The notes beneath the pieces are model-generated. The model saw only the letters and a list, made by a program, of their open reading frames with translations, searched no databases and was not told where the DNA came from. 60,620 nt of DNA from Candidatus Sulfotelmatobacter kueseliae (GTDB lineage: Bacteria > Acidobacteriota > Terriglobia > Terriglobales > Acidobacteriaceae), in assembly GCA_900290255.1 (NCBI GenBank), contig OMOD01000079.1, positions 1 to 60,620 of the forward strand, written 5' to 3'. Made by a program: the position numbers and the translations under genes. Position 1 is the first letter of the stretch, and the number at the start of each line of letters is the position of its first letter. Below, one piece after another: positions 1 through 9,368 of this stretch.

Positions 1-1
1 C

Positions 2-1102
2 GCAGGCGCCGGCATCGTGGGCGCGGCTTGCGCCGACGAGTGCGCCCGCCGTGGCCTGCGGGTCGCGGTAATTGAGCGGGATATCGTCGGAAGCGGAGCC
101 ACTGCCGCCGGGATGGGGCACATCGTTGTGATGGACGATTCCGATGCCCAGTTCGCGCTGACCCGTTACTCCCGGCGGTTATGGCAGGACCTCCGACCCC
201 AATTGCCGGACGATGTCGAATACGAGCAGTGTGGAACGATCTGGGTAGCGGCCGACGAAGAAGAAATGGCGGAAGTCTGGCGCAAGCACGACTACTACAA
301 GAAACGAGGTGTTCCGACCGAAATATTGGAGGCTCAGACCCTGAGGCGTCTGGAGCCTAACTTGCGCGATGGCATGGCCGGCGGCCTCCTCGTTCCCGAG
401 GACGGAGTGCTGTATCCGCCCTGCGCCGCCCGTTTTCTGCTGGAGCGTGCCCAGGAACGAGGCGCCGAACTCCGTTTGGGGGCCTCAGTAGGGCAGATGG
501 GCGAGGGACATGTTCGTTTAACGGACGGCTCGGAGATTGCGGCAAAGGTCATTGTGAACGCGGGCGGAGCCAGCGCTCCAGAACTTACCCCGGGAATTGA
601 GATCAAGAAGCGTAAGGGCCACCTGGTGATCACTGACCGCTATCCCGGATTTTTGCGTCACCAATTGGTCGAACTCGGCTACCTGAAGAGCGCTCACTCC
701 CTCAGGAGCGACTCAGTCGCTTTCAATGTCCAGCCCCGGCGGACGGGGCAGATTCTGATTGGTTCCTCGCGGCAATACGCAGCCGAGCACACGGAAGTCG
801 ACAACGACGTCCTCGCACGCATGCTCCGGCGCGCACAGGAATACATGCCAGGGCTCGCAACTATGTCCACGTTGCGTGTGTGGACTGGATTCCGTGCGGC
901 CACGCCGGACAGGCTGCCGCTGATTGGCCCCTGGCCGCAAGACAAGTCCGTCTTCCTGGCGACTGGGCATGAAGGTCTGGGCATCACGACCTCACTCGGA
1001 ACCGCGAAAATCCTCGTCGACCTGATTACAGGCGCGAAACCGGAAATTCCCGTCGAGCCCTATTTGCCCTCGCGAGCGACGAAGGAGTGCACTCATGCCT
1101 AG
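2..1102 (+). CDS. FAD-dependent D-amino-acid/D-hydroxyproline dehydrogenase subunit (5' partial)
   Basis: The reading frame is open to the left edge, so the true start is outside the window. The first visible residues read AGAGIVGAACADECARRG, the GxGxxG dinucleotide-binding motif of DadA-like FAD oxidoreductases, followed by the E of the FAD ribose contact in VAVIERD. The C-terminal part (TGHEGLGITTSLGTAK) is the second FAD-contact motif of the DAO superfamily. It is followed by overlapping genes for a small 2Fe-2S protein, an FAD/NAD oxidoreductase, a DHDPS-like lyase and a semialdehyde dehydrogenase. That order matches the catalytic subunit of heteromeric D-hydroxyproline dehydrogenase (LhpB type), which oxidises cis-4-hydroxy-D-proline to 1-pyrroline-4-hydroxy-2-carboxylate. 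The family call is strong; the substrate is inferred from context, and sarcosine or another D-amino acid remains possible. Confidence 0.85.
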   Translation, partial: AGAGIVGAACADECARRGLRVAVIERDIVGSGATAAGMGHIVVMDDSDAQFALTRYSRRLWQDLRPQLPDDVEYEQCGTIWVAADEEEMAEVWRKHDYYKKRGVPTEILEAQTLRRLEPNLRDGMAGGLLVPEDGVLYPPCAARFLLERAQERGAELRLGASVGQMGEGHVRLTDGSEIAAKVIVNAGGASAPELTPGIEIKKRKGHLVITDRYPGFLRHQLVELGYLKSAHSLRSDSVAFNVQPRRTGQILIGSSRQYAAEHTEVDNDVLARMLRRAQEYMPGLATMSTLRVWTGFRAATPDRLPLIGPWPQDKSVFLATGHEGLGITTSLGTAKILVDLITGAKPEIPVEPYLPSRATKECTHA

Positions 1103-1340
1103 TCAGGTCACACTGACCGTGAACGGGTCAACGGTGGAAGTGCCCGCAGGCGCAACCGTAGCGGTTGCCGTGGCCATGGCCGGGCAGGCATGTCGGATCT
1201 CGACCAGCGGTGAGCCGCGCGGTCCACTGTGCGGGATGGGCATCTGCTTCGAATGCCGCGCGACCATCAATGGGAACGCACATTGCCGAAGCTGCCAGAT
1301 TTTGTGTGAGCCGGGGATGGAAGTGGAGACGGATGAGTAG
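1095..1340 (+). CDS. Small (2Fe-2S)-binding subunit of D-hydroxyproline dehydrogenase
   Basis: An 81-residue ferredoxin-like protein. It begins with a beta-grasp segment (VTLTVNGSTVEVPAG) and carries the cysteine cluster CGMGICFEC followed by CRSC near the C-terminus, as in the small subunit of sarcosine-oxidase-like and D-hydroxyproline dehydrogenase complexes (LhpE/SoxA-N type). It overlaps the upstream gene by 8 bp and the downstream gene by 8 bp, so the three products are probably made in balance. It should pass electrons from the FAD subunit to the larger oxidoreductase subunit. The ATG at 1095 is the only sensible start. The electron-transfer role is known for the family and was not tested here. 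Confidence 0.85.
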   Translation: MPSQVTLTVNGSTVEVPAGATVAVAVAMAGQACRISTSGEPRGPLCGMGICFECRATINGNAHCRSCQILCEPGMEVETDE

Positions 1341-2640
1341 AGATTCCCAGTACCGCTTCGATGTTCTTGTGGTCGGCGGAGGCCCTGCCGGCATTGCGGC
1401 TGCAGTCCGCGCCGCCGAGTGCGGAGTCCGCGTCGGAATTGTGGATGACAACGCGACCCTGGGTGGGCAAATCTGGCGGGCGGGCTCCGCAGAAGGTGAC
1501 AAGAAAGAAGCGGCAGGATGGCGCCGTCGTCTGCGCCCAGCAGGCGTAACCACGGTTTGCGGAAAGAGAATTTTCCACCAGTCCGAACCGGGCGTTCTGC
1601 TGGCAGAGGGAGCCGATGATCTGATCGAGTTGAGCTATCGGAGTCTGGTGCTGGCGACCGGAGCGCGGGAACGATTTCTCCCCTTCCCAGGTTGGACGCT
1701 CCCGAATGTGATGGGTGCGGGCGGATTGCAGGCCATGGTCAAGTCGGGCCTCCCGATTCGCAACCAGCGCGTGGTGGTGGCCGGGACTGGACCCCTGCTG
1801 CTCGCCGTCGCTGCTTACCTTCGCAGCCACGGCGCCGAAATACCCGTCATCTGCGAGCAGGCATCCTGGAGCAGCCTGGCACGGTTCGGCGCGGCACTGA
1901 TCAGCCGGCCGGAAAAGATCGTCCAGGCGTTACAACTGAAGAAAGACCTTGCCGGCGTTCGCTTGGTCGCGAACTGCTGGCCGCTGGCTGCGCACGGGCA
2001 GGAGAGTCTCGATAGCGTCACTCTCTCACGAGACGGAAAACCGGAAAGCATCCAGTGTGATTATCTGGCGTGCGGCTTTCATCTGGTTCCCAACATCGAG
2101 TTGCCGATTCTGTTGGGCTGTCAGATCCGCGGCGGCTATGTAGAGGTTGACGATTTCCAGGAAACCACGGCGCAGGGAATTTTCTGTGCCGGCGAACCGA
2201 CCAGCATCGGAGGTGTGGACCTGTCGCTCATCGAGGGACAGATTGCCGGCCTCGCGGCCACCGGTTCCACGGGAGAAGCCCGAAAACTGTTTAGAGCTCG
2301 GCGGAAAGCGCGGCGCTTCGCGACTATTCTGGAACGGACATTTGGTCTGCGCCGCGAACTCAAGAGCCTGCCGTCTCCGGAGACTGTAGTCTGCCGATGC
2401 GAGGACGTTCCGCACTCGCGTCTCCAGAGGCATACATCCTGGCGCGCCGCGAAGCTGCAGACCCGTTGCGGCATGGGCCCCTGCCAGGGAAGAGTATGTG
2501 GGCCGGCTACACAATTTCTTTTTCAATGGAACCCGGCTTCGGTCCGCCCGCCAGTTTTCCCCGTCCGAGTCGAGAGCCTGGCGGGCTTTCCCGACGTCAT
2601 GGAACCGGAGCACACCGTCGGAACAGGAGGCACAGCATGA
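1333..2640 (+). CDS. FAD/NAD-binding subunit with BFD-like 2Fe-2S tail (D-hydroxyproline dehydrogenase alpha-type)
   Basis: Start chosen at the ATG at 1333 because the protein then opens with the FAD Rossmann motif VLVVGGGPAGIAAA at about residue 10; the frame is open further upstream but that stretch overlaps the 2Fe-2S gene. A second dinucleotide motif (VVVAGTGPLLLAVAA) sits near residue 145. The C-terminal 70 residues contain CRCE and CGMGPCQGRVC, a BFD-like 2Fe-2S domain. This FAD-NAD-BFD layout is that of the large non-catalytic subunit of heteromeric D-hydroxyproline dehydrogenases (LhpF type) and octopine-dehydrogenase-like complexes. The stop codon overlaps the start of the next gene (ATGA). 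Confidence 0.85.
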   Translation: MSRDSQYRFDVLVVGGGPAGIAAAVRAAECGVRVGIVDDNATLGGQIWRAGSAEGDKKEAAGWRRRLRPAGVTTVCGKRIFHQSEPGVLLAEGADDLIELSYRSLVLATGARERFLPFPGWTLPNVMGAGGLQAMVKSGLPIRNQRVVVAGTGPLLLAVAAYLRSHGAEIPVICEQASWSSLARFGAALISRPEKIVQALQLKKDLAGVRLVANCWPLAAHGQESLDSVTLSRDGKPESIQCDYLACGFHLVPNIELPILLGCQIRGGYVEVDDFQETTAQGIFCAGEPTSIGGVDLSLIEGQIAGLAATGSTGEARKLFRARRKARRFATILERTFGLRRELKSLPSPETVVCRCEDVPHSRLQRHTSWRAAKLQTRCGMGPCQGRVCGPATQFLFQWNPASVRPPVFPVRVESLAGFPDVMEPEHTVGTGGTA

Positions 2641-3560
2641 ACTGGAAGGGCGTGATGCCTGCAATCACCACGTGTTTCCGCGAGGATTTCAGTGTCGACC
2701 ATGGTTTCATGGCGACGCACTGCAGTTGGCTGCTGGATAACGGCTGTACCGGAATCGTCGCGCTGGGATCGCTAGGCGAAGGAGCAACCCTGTCGCTCGA
2801 CGAGAAGCGGCAAATCTTGCGCAATTGTATTGACGCGGTGCATGGGCGCGGATCGGTCGTCGCTTCGATCTCGGCTCTTACAACATCCGAGGCGGTAGCC
2901 TTGGCGAAAGCAGCCACCGATCTGGGTTGCGACGGCCTCATGGTCTTGCCTCCCTTTGTGTATCAGGGAGATTGGCGCGAAATGAAGACTCACGTCGCCG
3001 CCGTCTTCCAGGCAACCCCACTTTCCTGCATGCTTTATAACAACCCGGTCGCGTACGGAACGGATTTTTTTCCCGAACAGATTCACGAACTGGCAGCCGA
3101 ACACGAGAACTTCGAAGCAGTCAAGGAATCGAGCACCGATGCCCGGCGAGTATCTGCCATCCGTGCGCTGCTGGACCGCCGGCTGCAAATATCCGTCGGC
3201 GTGGATGATGCGGTGCTGGAAGCCATTGGAGTCGGAGCGACGGGATGGATTGCCGGTTTGGCCAATGCCCTGCCCCGTGAATCGGTGGAGTTGTTCAACT
3301 GCGGAATCAATGGCGAGAGTGATAAGGCATTCGAGTTGTATCGCTGGTTCTTGCCCTTGCTCCGGATGGACACTGTTCCCAATCTCGTCCAACTCATCAA
3401 ACTGGTGCAAGCCGAGGTGGGCATGGGGAATCCCCATGTGCGCCCGCCACGGCTGGAGTTGGTGGGGAGAGAACTGGAGCAGACCAGGAAAATCATCTGC
3501 GACGCTTTGCGCACCCGGCCGCAGTCGGCGAGCACCTACGCGTCGCCGAATAGGAAGTGA
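2637..3560 (+). CDS. Dihydrodipicolinate synthase family; likely 1-pyrroline-4-hydroxy-2-carboxylate deaminase
   Basis: A 307-residue TIM-barrel lyase of the DapA family. The Schiff-base lysine lies in FEAVKESSTD (about residue 162) and the conserved tyrosine in CMLYNNPVAYGTD (about residue 133). The ATG at 2637 overlaps the previous stop (ATGA); the longer upstream frame is an overlap artefact. Its position behind a D-hydroxyproline dehydrogenase and before a semialdehyde dehydrogenase points to the LhpC reaction, dehydration and deamination of 1-pyrroline-4-hydroxy-2-carboxylate to alpha-ketoglutarate semialdehyde, rather than lysine biosynthesis. Assignment of the substrate is inference from the cluster. 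Confidence 0.85.
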   Translation: MNWKGVMPAITTCFREDFSVDHGFMATHCSWLLDNGCTGIVALGSLGEGATLSLDEKRQILRNCIDAVHGRGSVVASISALTTSEAVALAKAATDLGCDGLMVLPPFVYQGDWREMKTHVAAVFQATPLSCMLYNNPVAYGTDFFPEQIHELAAEHENFEAVKESSTDARRVSAIRALLDRRLQISVGVDDAVLEAIGVGATGWIAGLANALPRESVELFNCGINGESDKAFELYRWFLPLLRMDTVPNLVQLIKLVQAEVGMGNPHVRPPRLELVGRELEQTRKIICDALRTRPQSASTYASPNRK

Positions 3561-3562
3561 CT

Positions 3563-5203
3563 ATGTTGGCATCCATGGCAAAACTCTCAGGCCGGTCGTT
3601 GATCGGGTTCCGTGAAGGCGCGGGTACAGCAGAACTTCTATACGCTACCGACCCGACCACCGGCCAGCACTTGCAGCCCGGCTTTATTCCAGCAACTGGA
3701 GAAGAAGTCGAACTTGCTGCTCGCCTGGCGGCGGAAGCCTTCGAGGTCTACCGGCGCGCGCCCGGGCGCGAACGGGGTGCGTTCTTACGCAAGATTGCCG
3801 CCAAGATCGAATCGATCGCAGAGGAGGTGGTCGAGCGCGCCGGCCAGGAGACAGCTCTGCCGCGGGCACGCCTGCAAGGTGAAACCGCGCGCACCTGCGG
3901 CCAGCTTCGGTTGTTTGCTCAGGTGGCAGAAGAAGGATCCTGGGTCAACGCGCGCATTGATCACGCTGACCCCGGCCGCAAGCCTCTTCCCAAGCCCGAC
4001 ATCCGCTCCATGCTGCGCCCGCTGGGACCTGTGGTGGTGTTCGGCGCCAGCAACTTCCCCCTGGCTTTTTCGGTGGCTGGAGGCGACACAGCTTCAGCGC
4101 TCGCCGGAGGAAATACGGTGATCGTGAAGGCGCATGCGGCCCATCCCGGCACCAGCGAACTTGTGGGTCGCGCAGTGCAGGAGAGTGTGCGCGAATGCGG
4201 CCTTCCCGAAGGTGTGTTCTCACTTCTGTTTGGCAGTGGTTCGCAGGTCGGCACGGCACTGATGAAGCATCCTCTGGTGAGGGCTGGTGGTTTCACCGGA
4301 TCGCGCACCGCCGGAAGAACTTTGATGGACGTGGCCGCATCGCGCCCGGAGCCGATTCCGTTTTATGCGGAGATGAGCAGCACGAACCCCGTCTTCATTT
4401 TGCCGGGGGCCCTGCACCAGCGTGCCGAGACCATTGCAGCTGGACTGCATGCGTCGTTCACCCTGGGCGCTGGCCAATTCTGCACCAAGCCGGGAATGGT
4501 GTTTCTGCCACAGGGGACTGACGCGGAATTATTCACCCGCAAGTTGCGCCAGCTGGTGACCGAGTCGAGTCCATTCCATCTCCTGACGAGGAGCATTCAC
4601 CATTCTTATGATTCGGCGATTGCTGGGCGCAAGACGGACTCGGCTGTCGAGCTTGTAGCCCAGGGTCTGCAAACCGGGGCCACAGGTTTTGCCGCGAATT
4701 CCGCGCTTTTTGAAACCGACGCGTCAGCCTTTCTCGGGTCGGACCTGGACGCGGAAATCTTCGGGCCCACTACGATTCTTGTGCGGCACGCAAGCCGCGA
4801 TCAAGTGCTGGCGATCGCCCGCTCCCTCGAGGGCCACCTCACCGCCACAGTTCATGGCACGGATCAGGATTTGCACGAGTTCGCCGATCTCCTCGCCATT
4901 CTCGAGACAAAAGTCGGCAGGCTGGTCTTCAACGGCTTTCCGACCGGCGTCGAGGTTACCCATGCCATGGTGCATGGCGGTCCCTATCCCGCGACTTCGG
5001 ATGGCCGCTCCACGTCGGTCGGAAGCCAGGCAATTTTCCGCTTCACGCGACTGGTCTGCTATCAGGGATTTCCCGACACGGCCCTGCCCGACGAACTCAA
5101 GGACTCCAATCCTTTAGGACTTTGGCGGATGCTCGATGGAAAAATGACCGACGGGCAAATGTCGCGCGATGCCAGTGCGCCTGCATCTGAGACCCGGGCG
5201 TAG
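3563..5203 (+). CDS. Aldehyde dehydrogenase; likely alpha-ketoglutarate semialdehyde dehydrogenase
   Basis: A 546-residue member of the NADP-dependent aldehyde dehydrogenase group that oxidises alpha-ketoglutarate semialdehyde. The catalytic cysteine is in GAGQFCTKPG (about residue 306) and the general-base glutamate in FYAEMSSTNP (about residue 269); the cofactor segment VVFGASNFPLAFSVAGGD is also visible. It starts 2 bp after the lyase stop. ATG at 3563 is preferred over the GTG 6 bp upstream because AGGAAG then sits at a normal distance. It would finish hydroxyproline breakdown by delivering alpha-ketoglutarate to the TCA cycle. The hydroxyproline epimerase and any transporter would have to lie left of the window. 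Confidence 0.88.
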   Translation: MLASMAKLSGRSLIGFREGAGTAELLYATDPTTGQHLQPGFIPATGEEVELAARLAAEAFEVYRRAPGRERGAFLRKIAAKIESIAEEVVERAGQETALPRARLQGETARTCGQLRLFAQVAEEGSWVNARIDHADPGRKPLPKPDIRSMLRPLGPVVVFGASNFPLAFSVAGGDTASALAGGNTVIVKAHAAHPGTSELVGRAVQESVRECGLPEGVFSLLFGSGSQVGTALMKHPLVRAGGFTGSRTAGRTLMDVAASRPEPIPFYAEMSSTNPVFILPGALHQRAETIAAGLHASFTLGAGQFCTKPGMVFLPQGTDAELFTRKLRQLVTESSPFHLLTRSIHHSYDSAIAGRKTDSAVELVAQGLQTGATGFAANSALFETDASAFLGSDLDAEIFGPTTILVRHASRDQVLAIARSLEGHLTATVHGTDQDLHEFADLLAILETKVGRLVFNGFPTGVEVTHAMVHGGPYPATSDGRSTSVGSQAIFRFTRLVCYQGFPDTALPDELKDSNPLGLWRMLDGKMTDGQMSRDASAPASETRA

Positions 5204-5251
5204 TCGTGGATAGCGGAAAGAGCATGCAGGCGGAATCGCCAGAGCGTCTAG

Positions 5252-5384
5252 AGGCTATCTCATAAATGGTTTTGGGAAGGGCACGGCTTCAGCCGTGCCG
5301 CCCAGAGCCAACAAAGACGCGGGCTTTAGCCCCTGAGGGAGCCGACGGTTTATCCCTTTGGTTCATTATGAGATGGCGTTAGCC
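5252..5384. repeat. MITE/REP-like palindromic element, copy A1
   Basis: Intergenic element of about 133 bp. Outer arms (around 5255-5268 and 5364-5377) are inverted copies based on TCTCATAAATG. Inside is the perfect stem GGCACGGC-ttca-GCCGTGCC at 5280-5299 and the short palindrome-rich GGGCTTTAGCCCCTGAGGG at 5321-5339. The same core recurs at 16361, 24524, 27365 and 34381. Confidence 0.8.
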
Positions 5385-5400
5385 TGAACCCAAGATCTGC

Positions 5401-7650
5401 TCAGCGTGGATTCGTGGTCATCAACGCTCGACGTCCGGTGGTGGTCCGCCAGTAATCCATCCACCGCTCCCGAATAGCATTTGCCCGCTCCACGAGTTCG
5501 GGGCTTGGACTTTGACCGTGCTCAACCATGACGACGATCCCGGTGTTGAACTTCCTTTGCGAGTGATCCACGTCGGGCAAGCGCGGTCCCTCGGCGGCGA
5601 TTACGTCTTGAATGGTCACTTTCGTTCGGTCAGCTTTGAATATCGGGTGCCCGTTTGCATCCTTACCGGCTGGCACGAGGTTCCTCAACAAGAAGAAGTC
5701 AGGCACCTCCGCGGCAGAGATCAGGCCCATCAGATACAGATCAAGATAGGAATAGCCCGTGGCCGGCACATAGTAATCGTCATCGAGCTGCGTGTACGTT
5801 CCATCGAAGTTATCCTGCCAGACGCCCCCTCCCATGGCAGACGCCTCCGTAGGACGCTGATAAGGAAACGCAACCGGGGCTTGCAATCCCCGCGCCCAGT
5901 GGACCGGGCCAAGCGAAACGGTTTCACCGTTGACTTTCGCCGAGACAAACGCGGACCAGCGATGGCCCATCTCGTGCCCGATCTGCGACATCGCATAGTT
6001 ATAGGGAAGCATCTTTCCGTCCGGTGAGCTTTCCGCGAGCTGGTGAGAGTAAAAGGTTATGTCGCGGTCGCTCCCGACCGGCGCTCCTTCCGGAGGACGT
6101 TCCTGCATTTGGCTCGAGCCGACGTACACGGGCTGCACGAATCCCCACTGGAATCTGCCTTGGGTGCAGTAGCCTTCCAGGTCGTGTTGCCCCTCCCCGG
6201 TTCCCATCACATTGCCGCCCTTGGGCCCGTCGCTTGGAGTGCCCGCTTCCTGGTTGTCAATGCGGAAATCGGAGTAGTAGGCAAGGAAGTCGAACTTGTC
6301 GCCCAGAGCCTTAATCACTGTGCAGGACAGATCCTGAGGGCGCGGTAAAGACAGGTAGTGGAACGATTCGTACACGACGGCAAAGGGACCATCTTTTCGC
6401 GTCAGGGAAGAAAGGTGAGCTTCAGGATTGCGAATTCCAGCCAATCGAACCGGATGTGGCGACAGCCGCTCCACCGGCGCGGGAGTCCCGGGTGCGCTGA
6501 TCTCAGCGTAAACGGCAACCTGTTCGACTCCGCGGAGAGCCGTCGGCAGCACCCCCTGCAACGTGATCGTGTTGCCCGCCGCTTTCACCCTCCGCGAAAC
6601 GCCGGGGCCGAATGCAATGTACCTTGAGGGACGGCCGCGCCATGCAATTCCTCGCACCGTCCAGGCAAGCGTTGGGCGTGCAGCGTCGGCGCTCGAAGGC
6701 AGCGGTTCGTGCGCGTCAAACAAGACGCGGTAGGTTATGCCGTCCACTGCTGGATCGCCTTCCGCCAGCACCGGCCCACGCGTCTCGAACGTGACTTTCA
6801 GAAGGACGCTGTCAACAACGGCGAGCTTGAGATTCCGGACATCTAAATGTGCGGCGACTGCCGGATGCGGCTCAGCACTGAGCGTCGCCAAAGGCTTTTC
6901 CGCGCCCGCGGGCACGGGGTAGATCCCAACGATGGCATCCTTCGCGGCGAGTTCTTTGTAGGACATCTCAATGGACCCATCGCGATCGAGCACCGCCTGA
7001 AAGCGATTGGTCGTCTTGAACCAGGTGAAATCCTGAATATTCCCAAACGGCTCCGTGACATCCCAGGTGATGACCACACGATCCGGCAGTTCCTTCACAT
7101 AATGGGGCCCGGACATTCGCGGCTTGAAGAACACACACATCGCCGGAGCGCTATCGATCAATGTGCTGGCCGCTTCTGCCAACGGGTCGAACCGGCCAAT
7201 AGAGACTCCTCCGTCGCTGGAGCCGCGCGGGAAAGGGTTGCTGTCCTTCTCTGGCGTGCCAAAGCGGATCGATCCGGTCGTGCCTACATGAAATGAAGTC
7301 CACTGCTGACCGGAAAAAGGAAAGGCGAACTGATGAAGAGTAACTTCGGCGCCCGTGAGCTCAGGGCCGAAGTCCGAATCCCACTGCAGCGCTCCAGTCT
7401 CCACGCGATAGCGGGAACCATCCGGCACGAAACGCAGTGTGTGACCGACGAGGTCGAACAGGTTGGCCTTTCCCAGAGCACCGTCATCCAATTCCATGAC
7501 GATCAGGTCTCCCTGGGTTGAGACCTTACCGATGGAGTGTCCCGGCTCGATCCGTTCGTCCTCTTGCCCTGACGACAGGCTTGGACACAGAAGGAGCCCA
7601 CACAAAACCAACATCCCAGCAAGCGATAGACAACCCGTGCGTACCTTCAT
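5401..7650 (-). CDS. Large secreted protein with HExxH metalloprotease motif
   Basis: A 749-residue protein with a clear signal peptide (hydrophobic core LAGMLVLCGLLLCPSL, cut near SSGQ). The N-terminal two thirds are beta-rich with no domain I can name. Near residue 557 the segment SQIGHEMGHRWSAF contains HEMGH, an HExxH zinc-binding motif placed in a helix, so a secreted zinc metallopeptidase is likely. A third metal ligand was not identified with certainty. AGGTG precedes the ATG at a good distance. No operon partner; both neighbours run in the other direction. Function beyond 'putative exported protease' is not supported. Confidence 0.75.
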   Translation of the reverse strand: MKVRTGCLSLAGMLVLCGLLLCPSLSSGQEDERIEPGHSIGKVSTQGDLIVMELDDGALGKANLFDLVGHTLRFVPDGSRYRVETGALQWDSDFGPELTGAEVTLHQFAFPFSGQQWTSFHVGTTGSIRFGTPEKDSNPFPRGSSDGGVSIGRFDPLAEAASTLIDSAPAMCVFFKPRMSGPHYVKELPDRVVITWDVTEPFGNIQDFTWFKTTNRFQAVLDRDGSIEMSYKELAAKDAIVGIYPVPAGAEKPLATLSAEPHPAVAAHLDVRNLKLAVVDSVLLKVTFETRGPVLAEGDPAVDGITYRVLFDAHEPLPSSADAARPTLAWTVRGIAWRGRPSRYIAFGPGVSRRVKAAGNTITLQGVLPTALRGVEQVAVYAEISAPGTPAPVERLSPHPVRLAGIRNPEAHLSSLTRKDGPFAVVYESFHYLSLPRPQDLSCTVIKALGDKFDFLAYYSDFRIDNQEAGTPSDGPKGGNVMGTGEGQHDLEGYCTQGRFQWGFVQPVYVGSSQMQERPPEGAPVGSDRDITFYSHQLAESSPDGKMLPYNYAMSQIGHEMGHRWSAFVSAKVNGETVSLGPVHWARGLQAPVAFPYQRPTEASAMGGGVWQDNFDGTYTQLDDDYYVPATGYSYLDLYLMGLISAAEVPDFFLLRNLVPAGKDANGHPIFKADRTKVTIQDVIAAEGPRLPDVDHSQRKFNTGIVVMVEHGQSPSPELVERANAIRERWMDYWRTTTGRRALMTTNPR

Positions 7651-7881
7651 ATCACCTCACGGTCTGCAACCCTGGCAAGACTGAAGATCTTGCGGACACG
7701 GCTAAAGCATACATCGCCTATATCAGGTTCGGTATCCTATGAAAATCTGAGCTTCGTTCGATCCTTGCGGGCATGGGAGTGACGGCGTCTGCAATGTTAC
7801 CGCAACCCGGTGAGCACGAAATCGGCGCCGGATTAACCCGACGTCAGTATACTGATCACGCACAAATTCAGTACTGCCCTC

Positions 7882-8610
7882 ATGAGCGCCATCCTGACCA
7901 GCGTGCTGTTAGGCCTGACCGCGGCCGCGGCCAACGTCTTCGGCGGAGCGATCATCGTGCAGCGCAACTGGGAGCGCCGCTATCTTCGCTATTTTGTCGC
8001 TCTGGGTGCGGGTTTCATGCTGGCCACGGCCATGGTTGAAATGATTCCCCAGAGCATCGAGTTGAGTGGAAGGCACGCCGCATGGCTCGTCCTGCTGGGC
8101 TATTTGATCATTCACTTTTTCGAGCACACCGTCACGCCGCACTTTCATTTCGGCGAAGAAACGCATCGCGACGAGTTCATTCATTCCCACAAGAGCTATT
8201 CGGTACTTCTCGGGCTGGTTATTCATACCTTCTTCGACGGAATCGCCATCGCATCCGGATTTCTGGTCTCGAACTGGCTGGGTTGGTTGATCTTCTTCGC
8301 CATCTTCCTGCACAAAATTCCCGAGGGATTCACCGTGAGTTCGGTCATGCTGGCCAGCGGACGCAGCCGGGGCATCGCCTGGGGCGCGTCGATGATCCTG
8401 GGCGGTTCAACCCTGGCCGGCGTTTTGACGATGGCCCTGTTCCGCCATCACGTGGGCGCCGGGCTGCCGCTGGCTGCGGGAGTTACCATCTACGTCGCCG
8501 CTTCGGATCTGATTCCCGAGGTCAACAAGGAACCTGCCATGAAGATGGCCCTGCTGGTCTTCGTAGGTGCAGGGCTGTTCCTGCTGCTGGACCGACTGTT
8601 TCACGTCTAA
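7882..8610 (+). CDS. ZIP family divalent metal transporter
   Basis: A 242-residue inner-membrane protein with about seven or eight hydrophobic helices. The signature helices carry HTFFDGIAIASG and HKIPEGFTVSS, the histidine and acidic metal-binding residues of helices IV and V in the ZIP family (ZupT/GufA-like). A histidine-rich loop (HFFEHTVTPHFHFGEETH) lies between helices III and IV, as is usual for a metal-sensing or metal-collecting loop. It should import zinc or a related divalent cation. No Zur-like operator was recognised upstream. Confidence 0.88.
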   Translation: MSAILTSVLLGLTAAAANVFGGAIIVQRNWERRYLRYFVALGAGFMLATAMVEMIPQSIELSGRHAAWLVLLGYLIIHFFEHTVTPHFHFGEETHRDEFIHSHKSYSVLLGLVIHTFFDGIAIASGFLVSNWLGWLIFFAIFLHKIPEGFTVSSVMLASGRSRGIAWGASMILGGSTLAGVLTMALFRHHVGAGLPLAAGVTIYVAASDLIPEVNKEPAMKMALLVFVGAGLFLLLDRLFHV

Positions 8611-8678
8611 GGGCGCGGAAGGAAGCCGCCTCGCGCTTCGTTTGCGGTCATGATAGGTCCCGTTGCATAGTGGAAGCC

Positions 8679-9305
8679 ATGGCAACGGAGAATATCGTCT
8701 TACAAGGTCGCCACGTTCGTTTGGAACCGCTGGAGCAGCGCCACGTGGACGGATTGGCGGCGGCTTCAGCGGGCGATCCTTCGCTCTATCGGTGGAGTCC
8801 CGTCCCGCAGGGCAAGATTGAGGCCGCCGACTACATCGCCAGCGCATTGGTTTGGCGAAATGCCGGCAAAGCCGTGCCTTTTGCCACCGTGCGGGCCGAA
8901 GACGGCGTTGTCCTCGGCTCGACGCGCTTTTTCGATCTGGAGCGATGGTCCTGGCCGCAAGGCCATCCCTTACACGGGCGCGACGTCCCCGACGCCTGCG
9001 AGATCGGCTACACGTGGCTGACTGGTTCCGCCATCCGCACGCCCGCCAACACCGAAGCCAAGCTGCTCATGCTGACCCATGCCTTCGAGAAATGGGAGGT
9101 GCTTCGGGTCTGCTTCCACACCGACGTGCGGAACCAGCGTTCCCGTGCCGCACTCGAACGGATCGGCGGGCAGTTCGAGGGAATCCTCCGCGCGCATCGC
9201 ATGGCCGCGGATTTCATCCCCCGTGATTCGGCTCGCTATTCGATCGTGGCCTCAGAGTGGCCGGGCGCTAAACAGCGGCTGATACAACTTCTCGATCGCA
9301 CCTGA
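8679..9305 (+). CDS. GNAT family N-acetyltransferase (RimJ/RimL type)
   Basis: A 208-residue protein that begins VLQGRHVRLEPLEQRHVDGL, the typical start of RimJ/RimL-like acetyltransferases. Later come GSTRFFDL and the acceptor-side segment CEIGYTWLTGSAIRTPANTEAKLLML, followed by FHTDVRNQRSRAALERIGG, the C-terminal GNAT motif. The ATG at 8679 is preferred; the frame is open far upstream through the ZIP gene but has no protein-like content there. The substrate (protein N-terminus or small amine) cannot be read from the sequence. Confidence 0.85.
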   Translation: MATENIVLQGRHVRLEPLEQRHVDGLAAASAGDPSLYRWSPVPQGKIEAADYIASALVWRNAGKAVPFATVRAEDGVVLGSTRFFDLERWSWPQGHPLHGRDVPDACEIGYTWLTGSAIRTPANTEAKLLMLTHAFEKWEVLRVCFHTDVRNQRSRAALERIGGQFEGILRAHRMAADFIPRDSARYSIVASEWPGAKQRLIQLLDRT

Positions 9306-9368
9306 AAAAAGACTGCTCCATGAGGAAGAAGGGACGAACAGACGCGAGTAGCAAAACGGGAGTACTGC

